Source: Actinopolyspora erythraea (GTDB lineage Bacteria; Actinomycetota; Actinomycetes; Mycobacteriales; Pseudonocardiaceae). From it: a DNA stretch of 64,000 nt. This document shows, piece by piece, positions 20,884 through 30,016 of this stretch; within the stretch, counting starts at the first letter, position 1, and every line of letters starts with the position of its first letter. Below the pieces are notes generated by a model. It saw nothing but the letters and a program-made list of their open reading frames with translations, was not told the origin of the DNA and did no database searches. Location: positions 1 to 64,000 of the forward strand of contig NZ_CP022752.1 in NCBI RefSeq assembly GCF_002263515.1, read 5' to 3'. Made by a program: the position numbers and the translations under genes.

Positions 20884-21447
20884 GTGGTGGCAGAAAACGG
20901 ATCGCTTGTGGGGACGAACGTGACCGCGACCCTGCACACCACGCAGGGCAACATCCGGGTCGAACTGTTCCCGAACCAGGCTCCCAAGACCGTGTCCAAC
21001 TTCGTCGGGCTCGCAGAGGGGACGGCGAACTACACGGAGCCCAACGCGCGGGGTGAACGGTCCGGTCCGTTCTACGACGGCGTGATCTTTCACCGGGTCA
21101 TCGACGGATTCATGATCCAGACCGGGGACCCGACCGGCACCGGCCGGGGTGGTCCGGGGTACGAGTTCCCGGACGAGTTCCACCCCGAGCTGCAGTTCAG
21201 CCGGCCGTACCTGTTGGCGATGGCCAACGCGGGGCCGAACACCAACGGTTCGCAGTTCTTCATCTCGGTGGCGCCGACCACGTGGCTGAACTACAAGCAC
21301 ACGATTTTCGGCGAGGTCGCCGACCAGGAGTCGCGTAACGTGGTGGACGAGATCGCCCACACCGCCACCGGGCAGGGCGATCGTCCTGTCAACGACATCG
21401 TCATCGAGAAGGTGACCATCGAGCGTGGCGAGACCGCCGAAGCCTGA
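20884..21447 (+). CDS. ppiA: Peptidyl-prolyl cis-trans isomerase, cyclophilin type
   Basis: Cytosolic cyclophilin of 187 residues that catalyses proline isomerisation. The catalytic and cyclosporin-site motifs are clear: FHRVIDGFMIQTGDPTGTGRGGPGYEFPDEF with the active-site Arg, and LAMANAGPNTNGSQFFIS. The start is one of two adjacent GTG codons, at 20884 or 20887; GGGAG at 20873-20877 gives better spacing to 20884. There is no signal peptide. It corresponds to Rv0009 in the conserved gene order. Confidence 0.95.
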   Translation: MVAENGSLVGTNVTATLHTTQGNIRVELFPNQAPKTVSNFVGLAEGTANYTEPNARGERSGPFYDGVIFHRVIDGFMIQTGDPTGTGRGGPGYEFPDEFHPELQFSRPYLLAMANAGPNTNGSQFFISVAPTTWLNYKHTIFGEVADQESRNVVDEIAHTATGQGDRPVNDIVIEKVTIERGETAEA

Positions 21448-21504
21448 GCCGCGACGACGCGGTCGGTCCCGGCCGCGCGGCTCGTACGTGGAGCGGGGAT
21501 CGAG

Positions 21505-22428
21505 GTGAACGTTCCGCCCGAACAGGCCGGTGCACCAGGGCAGCCGCAGGGCATGCCGACGTGCCCGCGCCATCCGGACCGGCCTACCGGCCTGAGCTGT
21601 ACGCGTTGTGGACGGCCGGCGTGCCCCGAGTGCCTGCGGGACGCCTCGGTGGGGCAGCACTGCGTGGACTGCGTCAAGCAGGCGCAGCGCGGTGTTCGCC
21701 GGCCGGTGACCGTGGCCGGTGCCCCGCTGGGCAGCAAACCCGTGCTGGTGCCGGTGCTGATCGCGGTGAACGTGCTGTTCTACGTGCTGACCGTCGTGCA
21801 GGCCGGTTCGGTTTCGCGAAACAACACCGCCCCGCTGTTCCAGATGTGGTCGCTGATACCTCCCCAGGTGGCGGCGGGGGAGTGGTGGCGCGTGTTCACC
21901 TCCGCCTTCCTGCACTTCGGCCTGGTCCACGTCCTGATCAACATGATCGCGCTGTGGGTCGTCGGTCGTGAGATGGAGCTGCTGCTCGGCAGGACCCGCT
22001 TCGCCGCCGTCTACCTGCTCTCGCTGCTGGGCGGGAGCATGTTCGTGTTCCTGTTCAACCCGACGTTGAGCGAGGCGGCGGGTGCCTCCACCGCGCTGTA
22101 CGGCCTGTTCGGCGGGGTGGCCGTGGCCGCTTGGCGGCTGAAACTGAACATGCGCCCCATCCTGCTCGTGATCGGGATCAACGTGGTGCTCACGCTGAGC
22201 ATCCCCGGCATCTCGCTGTTCGGGCACCTCGGTGGACTGGTGCTCGGTGCACTGTCCACCGCCGCGCTGCTCTACGCGCCCGCAGCGCACCGGAACCGCT
22301 GGCAGGCCGGTGCGCTGGTGGGGTTGTTCCTGGTGATCGTGGCCGTGCTGCTCACCCGTGACGCCATGATCGGGGACATCATGTGTGGTACCCACCAGGG
22401 GCAGCGGATCTGCTTCCGGACCGGTTGA
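21505..22428 (+). CDS. Rhomboid family intramembrane serine protease
   Basis: A 307-residue membrane protein. Residues ~18-55 form a zinc-binding head (CPRHPDRPTGLSCTRCGRPACPECL, then HCVDCV) of the kind found on actinobacterial rhomboids. About six membrane helices follow. The rhomboid signature HFGLVHVLINMIALWVVGRE, the catalytic-serine segment GASTALYGLFGG and the catalytic histidine in LFGHLGGLVLG are all present, so it should be an active protease. Natural substrates are unknown. It follows ppiA by 57 bp on the same strand, suggesting co-transcription. The GTG start has GGGGAT-CGAG upstream. Confidence 0.92.
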   Translation: MNVPPEQAGAPGQPQGMPTCPRHPDRPTGLSCTRCGRPACPECLRDASVGQHCVDCVKQAQRGVRRPVTVAGAPLGSKPVLVPVLIAVNVLFYVLTVVQAGSVSRNNTAPLFQMWSLIPPQVAAGEWWRVFTSAFLHFGLVHVLINMIALWVVGREMELLLGRTRFAAVYLLSLLGGSMFVFLFNPTLSEAAGASTALYGLFGGVAVAAWRLKLNMRPILLVIGINVVLTLSIPGISLFGHLGGLVLGALSTAALLYAPAAHRNRWQAGALVGLFLVIVAVLLTRDAMIGDIMCGTHQGQRICFRTG

Positions 22429-22536
22429 GCGCTGCTGGCGGGGCAGAAGCGCTCCGGAGTCTCCCTCGCCTTCGCGCGTGCCGTGCGCCACAGGCTCGTT
22501 GGAAGGTGCCCGGCAGCGGGTGGTTTCCGTCAGCGC

Positions 22537-22989
22537 TCAGCGGGCTCTTAGTGCTTCCAGGCGCTCGGCGACTTCCTCGGGCTCCGCGCCGAGGTCGAAC
22601 CTGCCCAGCAGGAGCAGTCCGCCCGCCAGGTCCCGCTCGGGGACCTCGATCTCCAGCACCGGCACGGTGCGGCCGAACCGGTGGCTGGTGGTGACGCGCC
22701 AGGACACCAGCTCCCATCGCCAGTGGTGCCTTCCGCCGAGGGTGCGCACCGCGATCCCCTCCGGAGTGGCGCGCAGCCTCGGGCGCAGGTAGCTCAGCGC
22801 TCCCGCCGCCGCCACGGCCACCAGCAGGGCCGCACCAGAGAAGGCGCGGTCGACGCTGCCCTCGGTGAGCAGCGCGACGGGTACGAGGCCCGCCGCCACC
22901 ACCCAGCAGAGCACCAGCAGGCCCACCGGAGTGGACCAGAGGTGAGCCTGTTCCGGGGCGGGGCCCCCCGAGTCGTCATCGCAGGTCAA
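22537..22989 (-). CDS. PH-domain membrane protein (Rv0010c-like)
   Basis: A ~150-residue protein with two N-terminal membrane helices (STPVGLLVLCWVVAAGLVPVAL and GAALLVAVAAAGAL) followed by a bacterial PH-like domain (LRATPEGIAVRTLGGRHHWRWELVSW, VPVLEIEVPE). Position between ppiA and crgA matches Rv0010c. The farthest start is a TTG at 22989 with no good ribosome-binding site, so the true N terminus may be internal. Two perfect DnaA boxes lie 18-39 bases upstream of that start, within the likely promoter or leader. Confidence 0.82.
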   Translation of the reverse strand: MTCDDDSGGPAPEQAHLWSTPVGLLVLCWVVAAGLVPVALLTEGSVDRAFSGAALLVAVAAAGALSYLRPRLRATPEGIAVRTLGGRHHWRWELVSWRVTTSHRFGRTVPVLEIEVPERDLAGGLLLLGRFDLGAEPEEVAERLEALRAR

Positions 22990-23006
22990 GGGGCACCCGA
23001 ATGAAG

Positions 23007-23028
23007 TTGTCCACAGGAGTTGTCCACA
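23007..23028. promoter_or_regulatory. Pair of perfect DnaA boxes outside oriC
   Basis: TTGTCCACA occurs at 23007-23015 and again at 23020-23028 in the same orientation, in the 88-bp gap between crgA and the PH-domain gene, both minus strand. These are the same 9-mer as the strongest oriC boxes. Confidence 0.8.
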
Positions 23029-23077
23029 TGGGGATGACTTACGTTCGTGTTATTCGCCGCCCCGACCCGGGCGTCCG

Positions 23078-23344
23078 TCACCGCCATTTCATGGTCATCA
23101 GCAACCCGATGATCATGAATCCGAAGCCGACGGCGAAGTTCCACGGCCCGAGATCGGCCATGAACGGGATCTTGGGACCCGCCAGGTAGTTGACCACCAG
23201 CCACAGCAGCCCCAGCAGCATCATGCCGAGCATCACGCCGACATAGATCGGGTGCGACGGTCCGGCCGACTTCGCCTTCACCGGTGTACGGCGGTCGACT
23301 GGCGGGGGTGATGAGGTCTTCTTGCGGACCTTTGACTTGGGCAT
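23078..23344 (-). CDS. crgA: Cell division protein CrgA
   Basis: An 88-residue septal membrane protein that in mycobacteria and Streptomyces contacts FtsZ, FtsI/FtsQ and CwsA. The N terminus is basic (MPKSKVRKKTSSPPPVDRRTP). Two helices follow (HPIYVGVMLGMMLLGLLWLV and NFAVGFGFMIIGLLMTM) joined by the conserved LAGPKIPFMADLGPWN loop. It ends in MKWR. Length and motifs are fully typical. The start is ATG 23344; longer in-frame reading upstream is not homologous. Confidence 0.96.
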   Translation of the reverse strand: MPKSKVRKKTSSPPPVDRRTPVKAKSAGPSHPIYVGVMLGMMLLGLLWLVVNYLAGPKIPFMADLGPWNFAVGFGFMIIGLLMTMKWR

Positions 23345-23605
23345 GGTGTCCTCGCCAGGTGGTTCGGCCGCCCCGACCGCGCCGCTCGCTCGGTGGGACG
23401 GGCCTTCCTCGACACGTTTCACACGTCGCGCAGCGAGGTGTTCCGCACGTCCGCGGCGGCCCGACAGCGTCGCCGTACCACCCACCGACGAACGAACCGC
23501 CCCACGGCGACCCGTTTCCACCCACACGTTAACGCAATATCCCGATTTTCCGAACAACCCGTATGCTGCTGTCGATATCCCTCGATCGAGTTCGGGGAGG
23601 GCGTC

Positions 23606-24433
23606 ATGGTGAGTGTCGACACGCCGCCGCAGGCCCCACCGCCGCGCGGGCGGGCCGGGCGCTGGCGCCCGCTGCTGCGCGGACTCGGTGAGGCCCTCAT
23701 CACCCTGGGGCTGGTCGTCCTGCTCTTCGTGTTCTACGAGGTCCAGGTGACCAGTTGGTTCTCGGCGCGCCAACAGGCCGATGCCACCGAGCGGCTGCGC
23801 GGACAGTGGCGGGAGGTCTCCCCGGACGGGCAGGCACCGTCCCCTGTACCGGGGCGCGGGTTCGCCCGGCTCCACATCCCGAGCCTCGGCCCGGACTTCC
23901 CGTTCACCGTGTTGGAGGGGACGGACCAGGACACGCTGGCGGCGGGCCCCGGGCACTACGGCGGGACGGCCCTGCCCGGGCAGCGGGGGAACTTCGCCCT
24001 GGCGGGGCACCGCTCGGGACGGATGGCCCCGTTCGGCGACCTCGACCGGCTCGGCTCCTGTGACGCGATGGTCGTCGAAACGGCCACCGACTGGTACGTC
24101 TACCGCGTGCTCCCGCTGCGGGGCGAGGCGGCCGAGTGGAACCCGGAAACGGCTCCGGAGCGCTGCGCCGGAGTCGCTCCGATCGGAGGCCCCTACCGCG
24201 ACGTCTTCGGCAGGACGATAGTCGAGCCCGAACGTCGCGAGGTCATCAATCCCGTGCCGGGCGTGCCGCGCGGCACCGTTCCCGAACAGTGGCGCAGCAG
24301 GCTGATCACGCTGACCACCTGCCATCCGCGTTTCTCGGCCGAGAAGCGGATGATCGTGCACGGCGTGCTGACCAAGCGTTATCCGAAGGTGGCCGAACGA
24401 CCGGACCTCCGGCCACCCGAGTTGGGCGGTTGA
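23606..24433 (+). CDS. Class E sortase
   Basis: A 275-residue membrane-anchored transpeptidase that attaches surface proteins to peptidoglycan. One N-terminal helix (ALITLGLVVLLFVFYEVQV) is followed by the sortase barrel. Catalytic residues are H135 (ALAGHRSG), C239 (TLTTCHPRF) and probably R248. The TLTTCHP context is that of class E, whose sorting signals usually begin LAXTG. ATG 23606 has GGGGAGG 5 bases upstream. No substrate gene with a sorting motif was seen in the window. Sortase next to crgA is also seen in Streptomyces. Confidence 0.93.
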   Translation: MVSVDTPPQAPPPRGRAGRWRPLLRGLGEALITLGLVVLLFVFYEVQVTSWFSARQQADATERLRGQWREVSPDGQAPSPVPGRGFARLHIPSLGPDFPFTVLEGTDQDTLAAGPGHYGGTALPGQRGNFALAGHRSGRMAPFGDLDRLGSCDAMVVETATDWYVYRVLPLRGEAAEWNPETAPERCAGVAPIGGPYRDVFGRTIVEPERREVINPVPGVPRGTVPEQWRSRLITLTTCHPRFSAEKRMIVHGVLTKRYPKVAERPDLRPPELGG

Positions 24434-24461
24434 GAACCGAGGGACGAGAGCGGGGCGTGGC

Positions 24462-24617
24462 ATGTACGCGTGGATCTGGCGGCACCTGCCCGGGCCGGTG
24501 GCGGTGAAGGCGGTCATCGCCCTGTCGCTGGTGGCGGCGGTGGTCGCACTGCTGCTGTTCGTGGTCTTCCCGGCCGTCGAGCCGGTGCTGCCCTTCGACG
24601 ACCCGACCCTGGAATGA
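24462..24617 (+). CDS. Small conserved-looking membrane protein
   Basis: A 51-residue ORF starting MYAWIWRHLPGPVAVKAVIA, with one long hydrophobic helix (VIALSLVAAVVALLLFVVFP) and an acidic tail ending PFDDPTLE. It starts 28 bp after the sortase stop on the same strand, with GGGACGAGAGCGGGG before it. Similar mini-proteins occur after the sortase in other actinobacteria, as I recall. The function is unknown; it may accompany the sortase. Confidence 0.72.
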   Translation: MYAWIWRHLPGPVAVKAVIALSLVAAVVALLLFVVFPAVEPVLPFDDPTLE

Positions 24618-24732
24618 GCGGTCCCGGAACGGGTGTCCTCGCCGCCGCCCGAGTTCTGGGCACCACAGCGAGAGATGCCAACGCCGTTTCATGATCTCTT
24701 CGGCGCGCCGCGCCGACCCACCACCCTCGGCA

Positions 24733-24871
24733 GGCCGAACTCCGCCCACTCCCGTAGTCGGCACCGCCGCGGGGTCTCGCGTGCGGCTCTCGCGAGTAAG
24801 GCCCGACCGTGGCGTGTACCTACTCGATGTCGCAGCCTCGCCGCGGCGAGAGCCGTGCGAGAGGTTCCGCC
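24733..24871 (-). repeat. Dispersed intergenic repeat, copy B
   Basis: Reverse-oriented copy of the element at 1929-2065. On the minus strand it reads GCGGAACCTCTCGCACGGCT, GACATCGAGTAGGTAC, CTCGCGAGAGCCGCACGCGA and CCCCGCGGCGGTGCCGACTA in order. It fills the gap between the small membrane gene and trkA, where no other gene is seen. Confidence 0.75.
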
Positions 24872-24910
24872 AAGCGACCACCCTGGCAAGACTGGGTAAC
24901 CAGTGTTCCG

Positions 24911-25585
24911 TTAAGTGAGGTCGGCGAACCGTTCCACGTCCCTGGACCGACCGGACACGATCAGGATGTCGCCGTGGTGCAGCACGGTTTCCTGGGTGGC
25001 GTAGGTGAACCCCTCGCCGGGGCGCTTGATCCCCACCACGGTCACGCCGTACTTGCTGCGCACCTTGGTCTCGCTCAGCGGCCGCTCCACCGCCGCGGCG
25101 GGAGCGCGGGTCTTGACGATCGCGTAGTCGTCCTCGAACTGGATGTAGTCCAGCATCCGGCCGGTCACCAGGTGCGCCACGCGCTCGCCCATGTCGTGCT
25201 CGGGCAGCACCACCCGGTGCGCGCCGACCCGTTCGAGGATGCGCCCGTGCTGCCTGCTCACCGCCTTGGCCCAGATGTGGGGGATCTCGAAGTCGACGAG
25301 CAGGGAGGTGGTCAGGATGCTGGCCTCCAGGTCGTCGCCGATCGCCACCACGGCGCGCCGGAAGTCGGGCACGTCGAGCTGCCGCAGCACCTCGGGGTCG
25401 GTGGTGTCGGCCACCGCCGCGTGGGTCACCGCGTCCGAGAACTGCTGAACCAGGTGCGGCCGGTTGTCCAGCGCCAGTACCTCGGAGCCGCGTTCGACGA
25501 GCTCCACCGCGAGTGAACCGCCGAAGCGGCCCAGTCCGATCACCACTACGCGGGACGGGCGTGAGCTGTGGGTCTGCCTAGCCAA
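24911..25585 (-). CDS. TrkA/KtrA-type potassium uptake regulatory subunit
   Basis: A cytosolic RCK gating subunit of 224 residues. The N-terminal RCK_N Rossmann domain has VVVIGLGRFGGSLAVELVERG and the acidic end of strand 2 (ALDNR), which bind NAD or ATP. The RCK_C domain begins near residue 145 (PLSETKVRSKYGVTVVGIKRPGEG). It probably starts at TTG 25585, which overlaps the last codons and stop of the trkH-like gene by 8 nt, implying translational coupling. With its partner it forms a K+ uptake system for turgor and osmotic control. Confidence 0.93.
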   Translation of the reverse strand: MARQTHSSRPSRVVVIGLGRFGGSLAVELVERGSEVLALDNRPHLVQQFSDAVTHAAVADTTDPEVLRQLDVPDFRRAVVAIGDDLEASILTTSLLVDFEIPHIWAKAVSRQHGRILERVGAHRVVLPEHDMGERVAHLVTGRMLDYIQFEDDYAIVKTRAPAAAVERPLSETKVRSKYGVTVVGIKRPGEGFTYATQETVLHHGDILIVSGRSRDVERFADLT

Positions 25586-26981
25586 CGATCGGTCGCTCCT
25601 CGGGCAAGTCGTAACGGCGGCCGCGCTCCCGCAGCGCGAGAGCGGAGGCCATGGTGATCGGGCCCAGCCTGCCGGTGAACATCAGCGCCACCAGCACGAG
25701 CTCTCCCGCCCTCGGCAGCTGCTCGGTGATGCCGGTGGAGAGGCCGACGGTGCCGAAGGCCGAGATCGACTCGAACAGGGCCGCGTCCAGTTTGAAGGGG
25801 GTGATCACGAGCAGCAGCAGCGTCGCGGTGAACACCATGCCCACGCCCACCAGCACCACGGTCAGCGCCTGGCGCTGCACCCCCAACGGCAGTTTGCGCC
25901 CCAGCACGTGCACCTGCGACTCGCCGCGCACCTCGGCGAGTATCACGAACGCCAGCAGCGCGAAGGTGGTGACCTTGATACCGCCCGCCGTGCCCGCGCT
26001 GCCGCCACCCACGAACATGAGCACGTCGTTGACCAGCATCGTGGTCGGGTTGATCTCGCCGATGTCCACGGTGGTGAAGCCCGCCGTGCGCGGGGTCACG
26101 CCGTGGAACAGCCCGACCAGCAGTTTGCCCCCGGTGCCCAGCGGTCCCAGGGTGTCCGGGTTGTTCCACTCGAAGACGCCGAACGCCAGCACTCCGACCA
26201 GCAGCAGGGCGGTGTAGGCGCCCACCGTCACCCGCGCGTGCAGCGACCAGTGCCGCCGCTTCCCGCGCAGTCTGCGGCCGATCTCGAACAGCACCGGGAA
26301 GCCCATCCCGCCCACGATGACGGCCAGCACCACGGGCAGGCACACCAGCGGGTCGGTGGCGTAGCGCTGCAGGCTGTCGGGGTGGAGCGCGAACCCGGCG
26401 TTGTTGAACGCCGACACGGCGTGGAACACCCCGAAGTAGGCGCCGTGCCCCCAGGACTGCCCGTAGCCCAGCACGAACCTGAGGGTCAGGGCCAGGGCGG
26501 TGATCGCCTCGATCACGAGGCTCAGCGCGATCACGCCCGCGATCACCGACCGGACGTCACCCAGGTCGATGCTCTTCGTCTCGGCCTGGGCCCTGCGCCG
26601 CATCCGCAGTCCCAGCCTGCGCACCACCAGCATGCCCAGCAGCGAGGCCAGGGTCATGATGCCGAGACCGCCCACCTGGATGAGGCCGAGGATGACCACC
26701 TCGCCGAAGGTGGACCAGTGCGCGGCGGTGTCCACCACCACCAGGCCGGTCACGCACACCGCCGAGGTGGCGGTGAACAGCGCGGTCACCCAGTTCGTGG
26801 CGGTGCCGTGCTGCGTCGAGACCGGCAGCATCAGCAGCACGGTCCCCACGAGCACGGTCAGCGCGAACCCGACCACCACCATCCTGGCGGGGTGGTCGGC
26901 GCGCGTGAACCGGCGCAGCAGCGCCGCCGAGCGCCGCACCACGGCGCCCGTTACCCGGCTCGGTCTCGTGCTGCTCGTCAC
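25578..26981 (-). CDS. TrkH/KtrB-type potassium transporter
   Basis: A 467-residue K+ translocating subunit with four M1-P-M2 repeats. Filter-like segments include TATSAVCVTGLVV, AFNNAGFAL, TPRTAGFTT and SAFGTVGLSTGI. It starts at GTG 26981 with a basic leader before the first helix. It is encoded directly before the RCK subunit as an operon. This K+ pair is an insertion compared with the mycobacterial gene order between the sortase region and trpG. Confidence 0.94.
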   Translation of the reverse strand: MTSSTRPSRVTGAVVRRSAALLRRFTRADHPARMVVVGFALTVLVGTVLLMLPVSTQHGTATNWVTALFTATSAVCVTGLVVVDTAAHWSTFGEVVILGLIQVGGLGIMTLASLLGMLVVRRLGLRMRRRAQAETKSIDLGDVRSVIAGVIALSLVIEAITALALTLRFVLGYGQSWGHGAYFGVFHAVSAFNNAGFALHPDSLQRYATDPLVCLPVVLAVIVGGMGFPVLFEIGRRLRGKRRHWSLHARVTVGAYTALLLVGVLAFGVFEWNNPDTLGPLGTGGKLLVGLFHGVTPRTAGFTTVDIGEINPTTMLVNDVLMFVGGGSAGTAGGIKVTTFALLAFVILAEVRGESQVHVLGRKLPLGVQRQALTVVLVGVGMVFTATLLLLVITPFKLDAALFESISAFGTVGLSTGITEQLPRAGELVLVALMFTGRLGPITMASALALRERGRRYDLPEERPIVG

Positions 26982-27193
26982 GGCGCCACCACCGCTCTCG
27001 GCGCGGACGACGGGCTGGGTGTGTCCACGAGACGCGCACGCTATCGCATCGTCGCCGCACGGTACGCGCGCCCCGCCGTGTATTCGCAGTACAACGGGAA
27101 GATTCGGGAGTTTCGGGTGATTCGGGTGACACGTTCCGACAGGACCGCTCGCGGGGCTCGTCGCGCGGGGGCCGGGCGAAGTAGGCTGACCGC

Positions 27194-27835
27194 GTGCGGG
27201 TTCTGGTGGTCGACAACTACGACAGCTTCGTCTACAACCTGGTGCAGTACCTCGCCCAGCTCGGCGTGGAGTGCGTGGTTCGCCGCAACGACGTCGTGAC
27301 CGACGAGGACGTCCGGTGGGCCGACGGCGTGCTGCTCAGCCCGGGGCCGGGCAGACCGGCGGGGGCGGGCTGTTCCCTGGACCTCGTCTCGGACTGCGCG
27401 CGCGGGGCGAAGCCGTTGCTGGGGGTGTGCCTGGGGCACCAGGCGCTGGGGGAGGCCCTGGGCGGCGTCGTCGAGCGGGCACCGGAGCTGCTGCACGGCA
27501 AGACCAGCGAGATCGAGCACCGGGGCGTCGGCGTGTTCAGCGGGCTGCCTCGGCCGCTCGTGGCGACGCGCTACCACTCGCTGACCGTGCGGCCGGACAG
27601 CGTCCCCCCGGAGCTCGACGTCACCGCGCGCACGGCGGACGGCGTGGTGATGGGTATGCGTCACCGCGAGCTCCCGTTGGAGGGCGTGCAGTTCCACCCC
27701 GAGTCGGTGCTGACCGAGGGCGGCCACCGGATGCTGGCCAACTGGATGGATCTCGCCGGGCACGCCCCGGACTGGGGGCTGGTCGAGGAGCTGGAACGCG
27801 GTATGCGCGAGGTCGCCGCGAACGCGCTGCGCTGA
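27194..27835 (+). CDS. trpG: Glutamine amidotransferase, anthranilate/aminodeoxychorismate synthase component II
   Basis: A 213-residue class I amidotransferase that supplies ammonia from glutamine to a chorismate-using partner. It begins MRVLVVDNYDSFVYNLVQYL. The oxyanion motif LLSPGPGRP, nucleophile C79 in GVCLGHQAL, and the His-Glu pair in GVQFHPESVLTEGG are all present. Orthologues at this locus are called trpG or pabA, and the sequence cannot tell which partner it serves. It is the only gene on the plus strand here, facing the kinase operon. The GTG start has a short AAGTAGG upstream. Confidence 0.92.
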   Translation: MRVLVVDNYDSFVYNLVQYLAQLGVECVVRRNDVVTDEDVRWADGVLLSPGPGRPAGAGCSLDLVSDCARGAKPLLGVCLGHQALGEALGGVVERAPELLHGKTSEIEHRGVGVFSGLPRPLVATRYHSLTVRPDSVPPELDVTARTADGVVMGMRHRELPLEGVQFHPESVLTEGGHRMLANWMDLAGHAPDWGLVEELERGMREVAANALR

Positions 27836-27950
27836 CTCGGGGTCTCGCGCCGATCCGGCGGCCGGGCGGGCCGCTCGGTAGCCCTCCGCCTGCGGCGCCG
27901 TGCGGGCGAGCTCCCGGGCCGGTGCCGAGCGTCACCACGTGATCCCGGAA

Positions 27951-28003
27951 GACTCGCTCCGGCGACCCGTCCCACGAGTCGTGAGCGGTCGCCGGAGCGA
28001 GTC
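27951..28003. terminator. Bidirectional terminator between trpG and pknB
   Basis: GACTCGCTCCGGCGACC (27951-27967) pairs perfectly with its complement at 27987-28003, a 17-bp stem with a 19-base loop. It lies between the converging 3' ends of trpG (plus) and pknB (minus). Confidence 0.9.
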
Positions 28004-28036
28004 GCCCTCTCGGCGGTTCCGGACGGATCCTGCTGA

Positions 28037-30016
28037 TCAGAACCCGTCGAAGGGACTGTCCCCGTTGGGAGAGCTCGATTCAGTGGGGGGAGTGGTCTCG
28101 CTCTCCTCGGCGCCGATGTGCAACGTCACCTTGCCGTTGCGGTCCAACTCCGAGTCCGTCGAGGGCGAGGTGGACACCACCGTGCCCTCCTTGCTCGACT
28201 CCGACACCGCCTTCTTCCGGGTGGTGATATCGCCCCTGAAGCCCGACTCGCGCAGTGCGGACTTGGCCTCGGACTCGTCGAGTCCGAGCACGCCGGGCAT
28301 CTCCATGCGTGATCCGTCCGAGACCGACAGCGTGATCTCGGAGCCCTCGCGCACGCTCGACCCGCCGGAGGGGTCCTGGCCCACCACGGTTCCCGCGGCC
28401 CTGGTCGAGGCGACTTCCTCGGTGGAGACCTGGAACCCCAACGAGGTCAGGTTCTGCTTCGCCCCCCCGACCTGGAGTTCGGTCACGTCGGGCACCTGCT
28501 GCTTCGGGATGGCCTTGCCCAACACGACGTTGATCACCTTGTCCTTCGACACCGTGCCGGTGGCGCTCTGACGGATGATCTTTCCGACGTCGTCCGGGTC
28601 GGTGACTTCCTCGCGCTGTCGGGAGCCGATCTCCAGTCCCTTCTCCTCCAGCGCGGTACGCGCCTCCTGGATCGTCATCCCCACGAGGTCGGGGACCTTC
28701 ACCGAACCGGGGCCGGTGCCTTTGTGGAGGACGATCGCCTCGTCGGGCGGGTACTTCCCCGGACCGGGTTTCTGATCGATGATCTTGCCCTCTTGGCTGG
28801 ACTCGGACTCCTTGTTGACGATCTTGTATTCCGTGAACCCGGCCTCGTCCAGCTTATCCCTGGCCAGCTCGACCTTCATGCCGGTGAGCTTCTCCAGCTG
28901 GATCCGCTCCGGTTGCTCGCTCCCCCCGCCGTTGAACATCACCGCCGCCAGCCCGGCCAGCACGGCGAACACCGCCACGCAGGCCGCCGTGACCAGCCCG
29001 ATCGTCCACCTCTTGCGCCGTCTGCGGGCGTGGTCCTCGTCGTCGCCGTCGTAGTCCGGCGGAACGGCGGCGGCCACGCGGGACTCGTGGTCGGTGTTCA
29101 CCCGGGTGGTCTCGGTCTCGCCCGCGGCCAGCTCGGTGCGCTCCTCCTCGGACATCACCAGCGGCGCCTTGGGGCGCTGGCCGGAAAGCACCCGAACGAG
29201 GTCGGTGCGCATCTCGGCGGCCGACTCGTAGCGGTTCTCGGGGTTCTTGCTCAGCGCCTTGAGGATCACCGCGTCCAGCTCGGCCGGTACCTGCCGATTG
29301 GTGTCGGAGGGTTTGCCGGGCTGCTCCCTGACGTGCTGGTAGGCCACGGCCACCGGCGAGTCGCCGGTGAACGGTGGCTCACCGCACAGCAGCTCGTAGA
29401 GCACGCAGCCCGAGGCGTAGACGTCGCTGCGCGCGTCCACCGTCTCCCCCCTGGCCTGCTCCGGGGAGAGGTACTGCGCCGTGCCGATGACCGCCGCGGT
29501 CTGCGTGACGGCCGCCTGGCCGTCCGCGACCGCGCGCGCGATGCCGAAGTCCATCACCTTCACCGCGCCGGAGTCGGTGATCATGATGTTGGCCGGTTTC
29601 ACGTCCCGGTGCACGATGCCGTGCCGGTGGCTGAAGTCCAACGCGGCGGAGGCGTCGGCCATGACCTCCATCGCCCGGCGTGGTGCCAGCGGTCCCTCGG
29701 TCTTGACGATGTCGCGCAGCGTGCGGCCGTTGACGTACTCCATGACGATGTACGGCAGCGGCCCGTTCTCGGAGTCGGTCTCGCCGGTGTCGTAGACGGC
29801 GACGATCGCCGGGTGGTTCAGCGCCGCCGCGTTCTGCGCCTCCCTGCGGAACCGCAGCTGGAAAGTGGGGTCCCTCGCGAGGTCCGCACGCAGCACCTTC
29901 ACTGCGACGTCCCGGCCGAGCCGGACGTCACGGCCACGGTGTACCTCGGACATGCCCCCGTAACCGAGGGCGTCCTCGATCTCGTAGCGGTTGGAGAGAA
30001 GTCGCGGTGAGCTCAT
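28037..30016 (-). CDS. pknB: Ser/Thr protein kinase PknB with four PASTA repeats
   Basis: A membrane receptor kinase that senses muropeptides or lipid II and phosphorylates cell-wall and division proteins. The 659 residues comprise a kinase domain ([13 protein letters not shown], catalytic [18 protein letters not shown] with Thr-rich activation loop), a juxtamembrane linker, one helix ([21 protein letters not shown]) and four extracellular PASTA modules (e.g. [20 protein letters not shown]). ATG 30016 overlaps the pknA stop as ATGA; an in-frame GTG 9 codons upstream is inside pknA. It is the last gene of the pstP-type operon. Confidence 0.97.
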   Translation of the reverse strand: MSSPRLLSNRYEIEDALGYGGMSEVHRGRDVRLGRDVAVKVLRADLARDPTFQLRFRREAQNAAALNHPAIVAVYDTGETDSENGPLPYIVMEYVNGRTLRDIVKTEGPLAPRRAMEVMADASAALDFSHRHGIVHRDVKPANIMITDSGAVKVMDFGIARAVADGQAAVTQTAAVIGTAQYLSPEQARGETVDARSDVYASGCVLYELLCGEPPFTGDSPVAVAYQHVREQPGKPSDTNRQVPAELDAVILKALSKNPENRYESAAEMRTDLVRVLSGQRPKAPLVMSEEERTELAAGETETTRVNTDHESRVAAAVPPDYDGDDEDHARRRRKRWTIGLVTAACVAVFAVLAGLAAVMFNGGGSEQPERIQLEKLTGMKVELARDKLDEAGFTEYKIVNKESESSQEGKIIDQKPGPGKYPPDEAIVLHKGTGPGSVKVPDLVGMTIQEARTALEEKGLEIGSRQREEVTDPDDVGKIIRQSATGTVSKDKVINVVLGKAIPKQQVPDVTELQVGGAKQNLTSLGFQVSTEEVASTRAAGTVVGQDPSGGSSVREGSEITLSVSDGSRMEMPGVLGLDESEAKSALRESGFRGDITTRKKAVSESSKEGTVVSTSPSTDSELDRNGKVTLHIGAEESETTPPTESSSPNGDSPFDGF

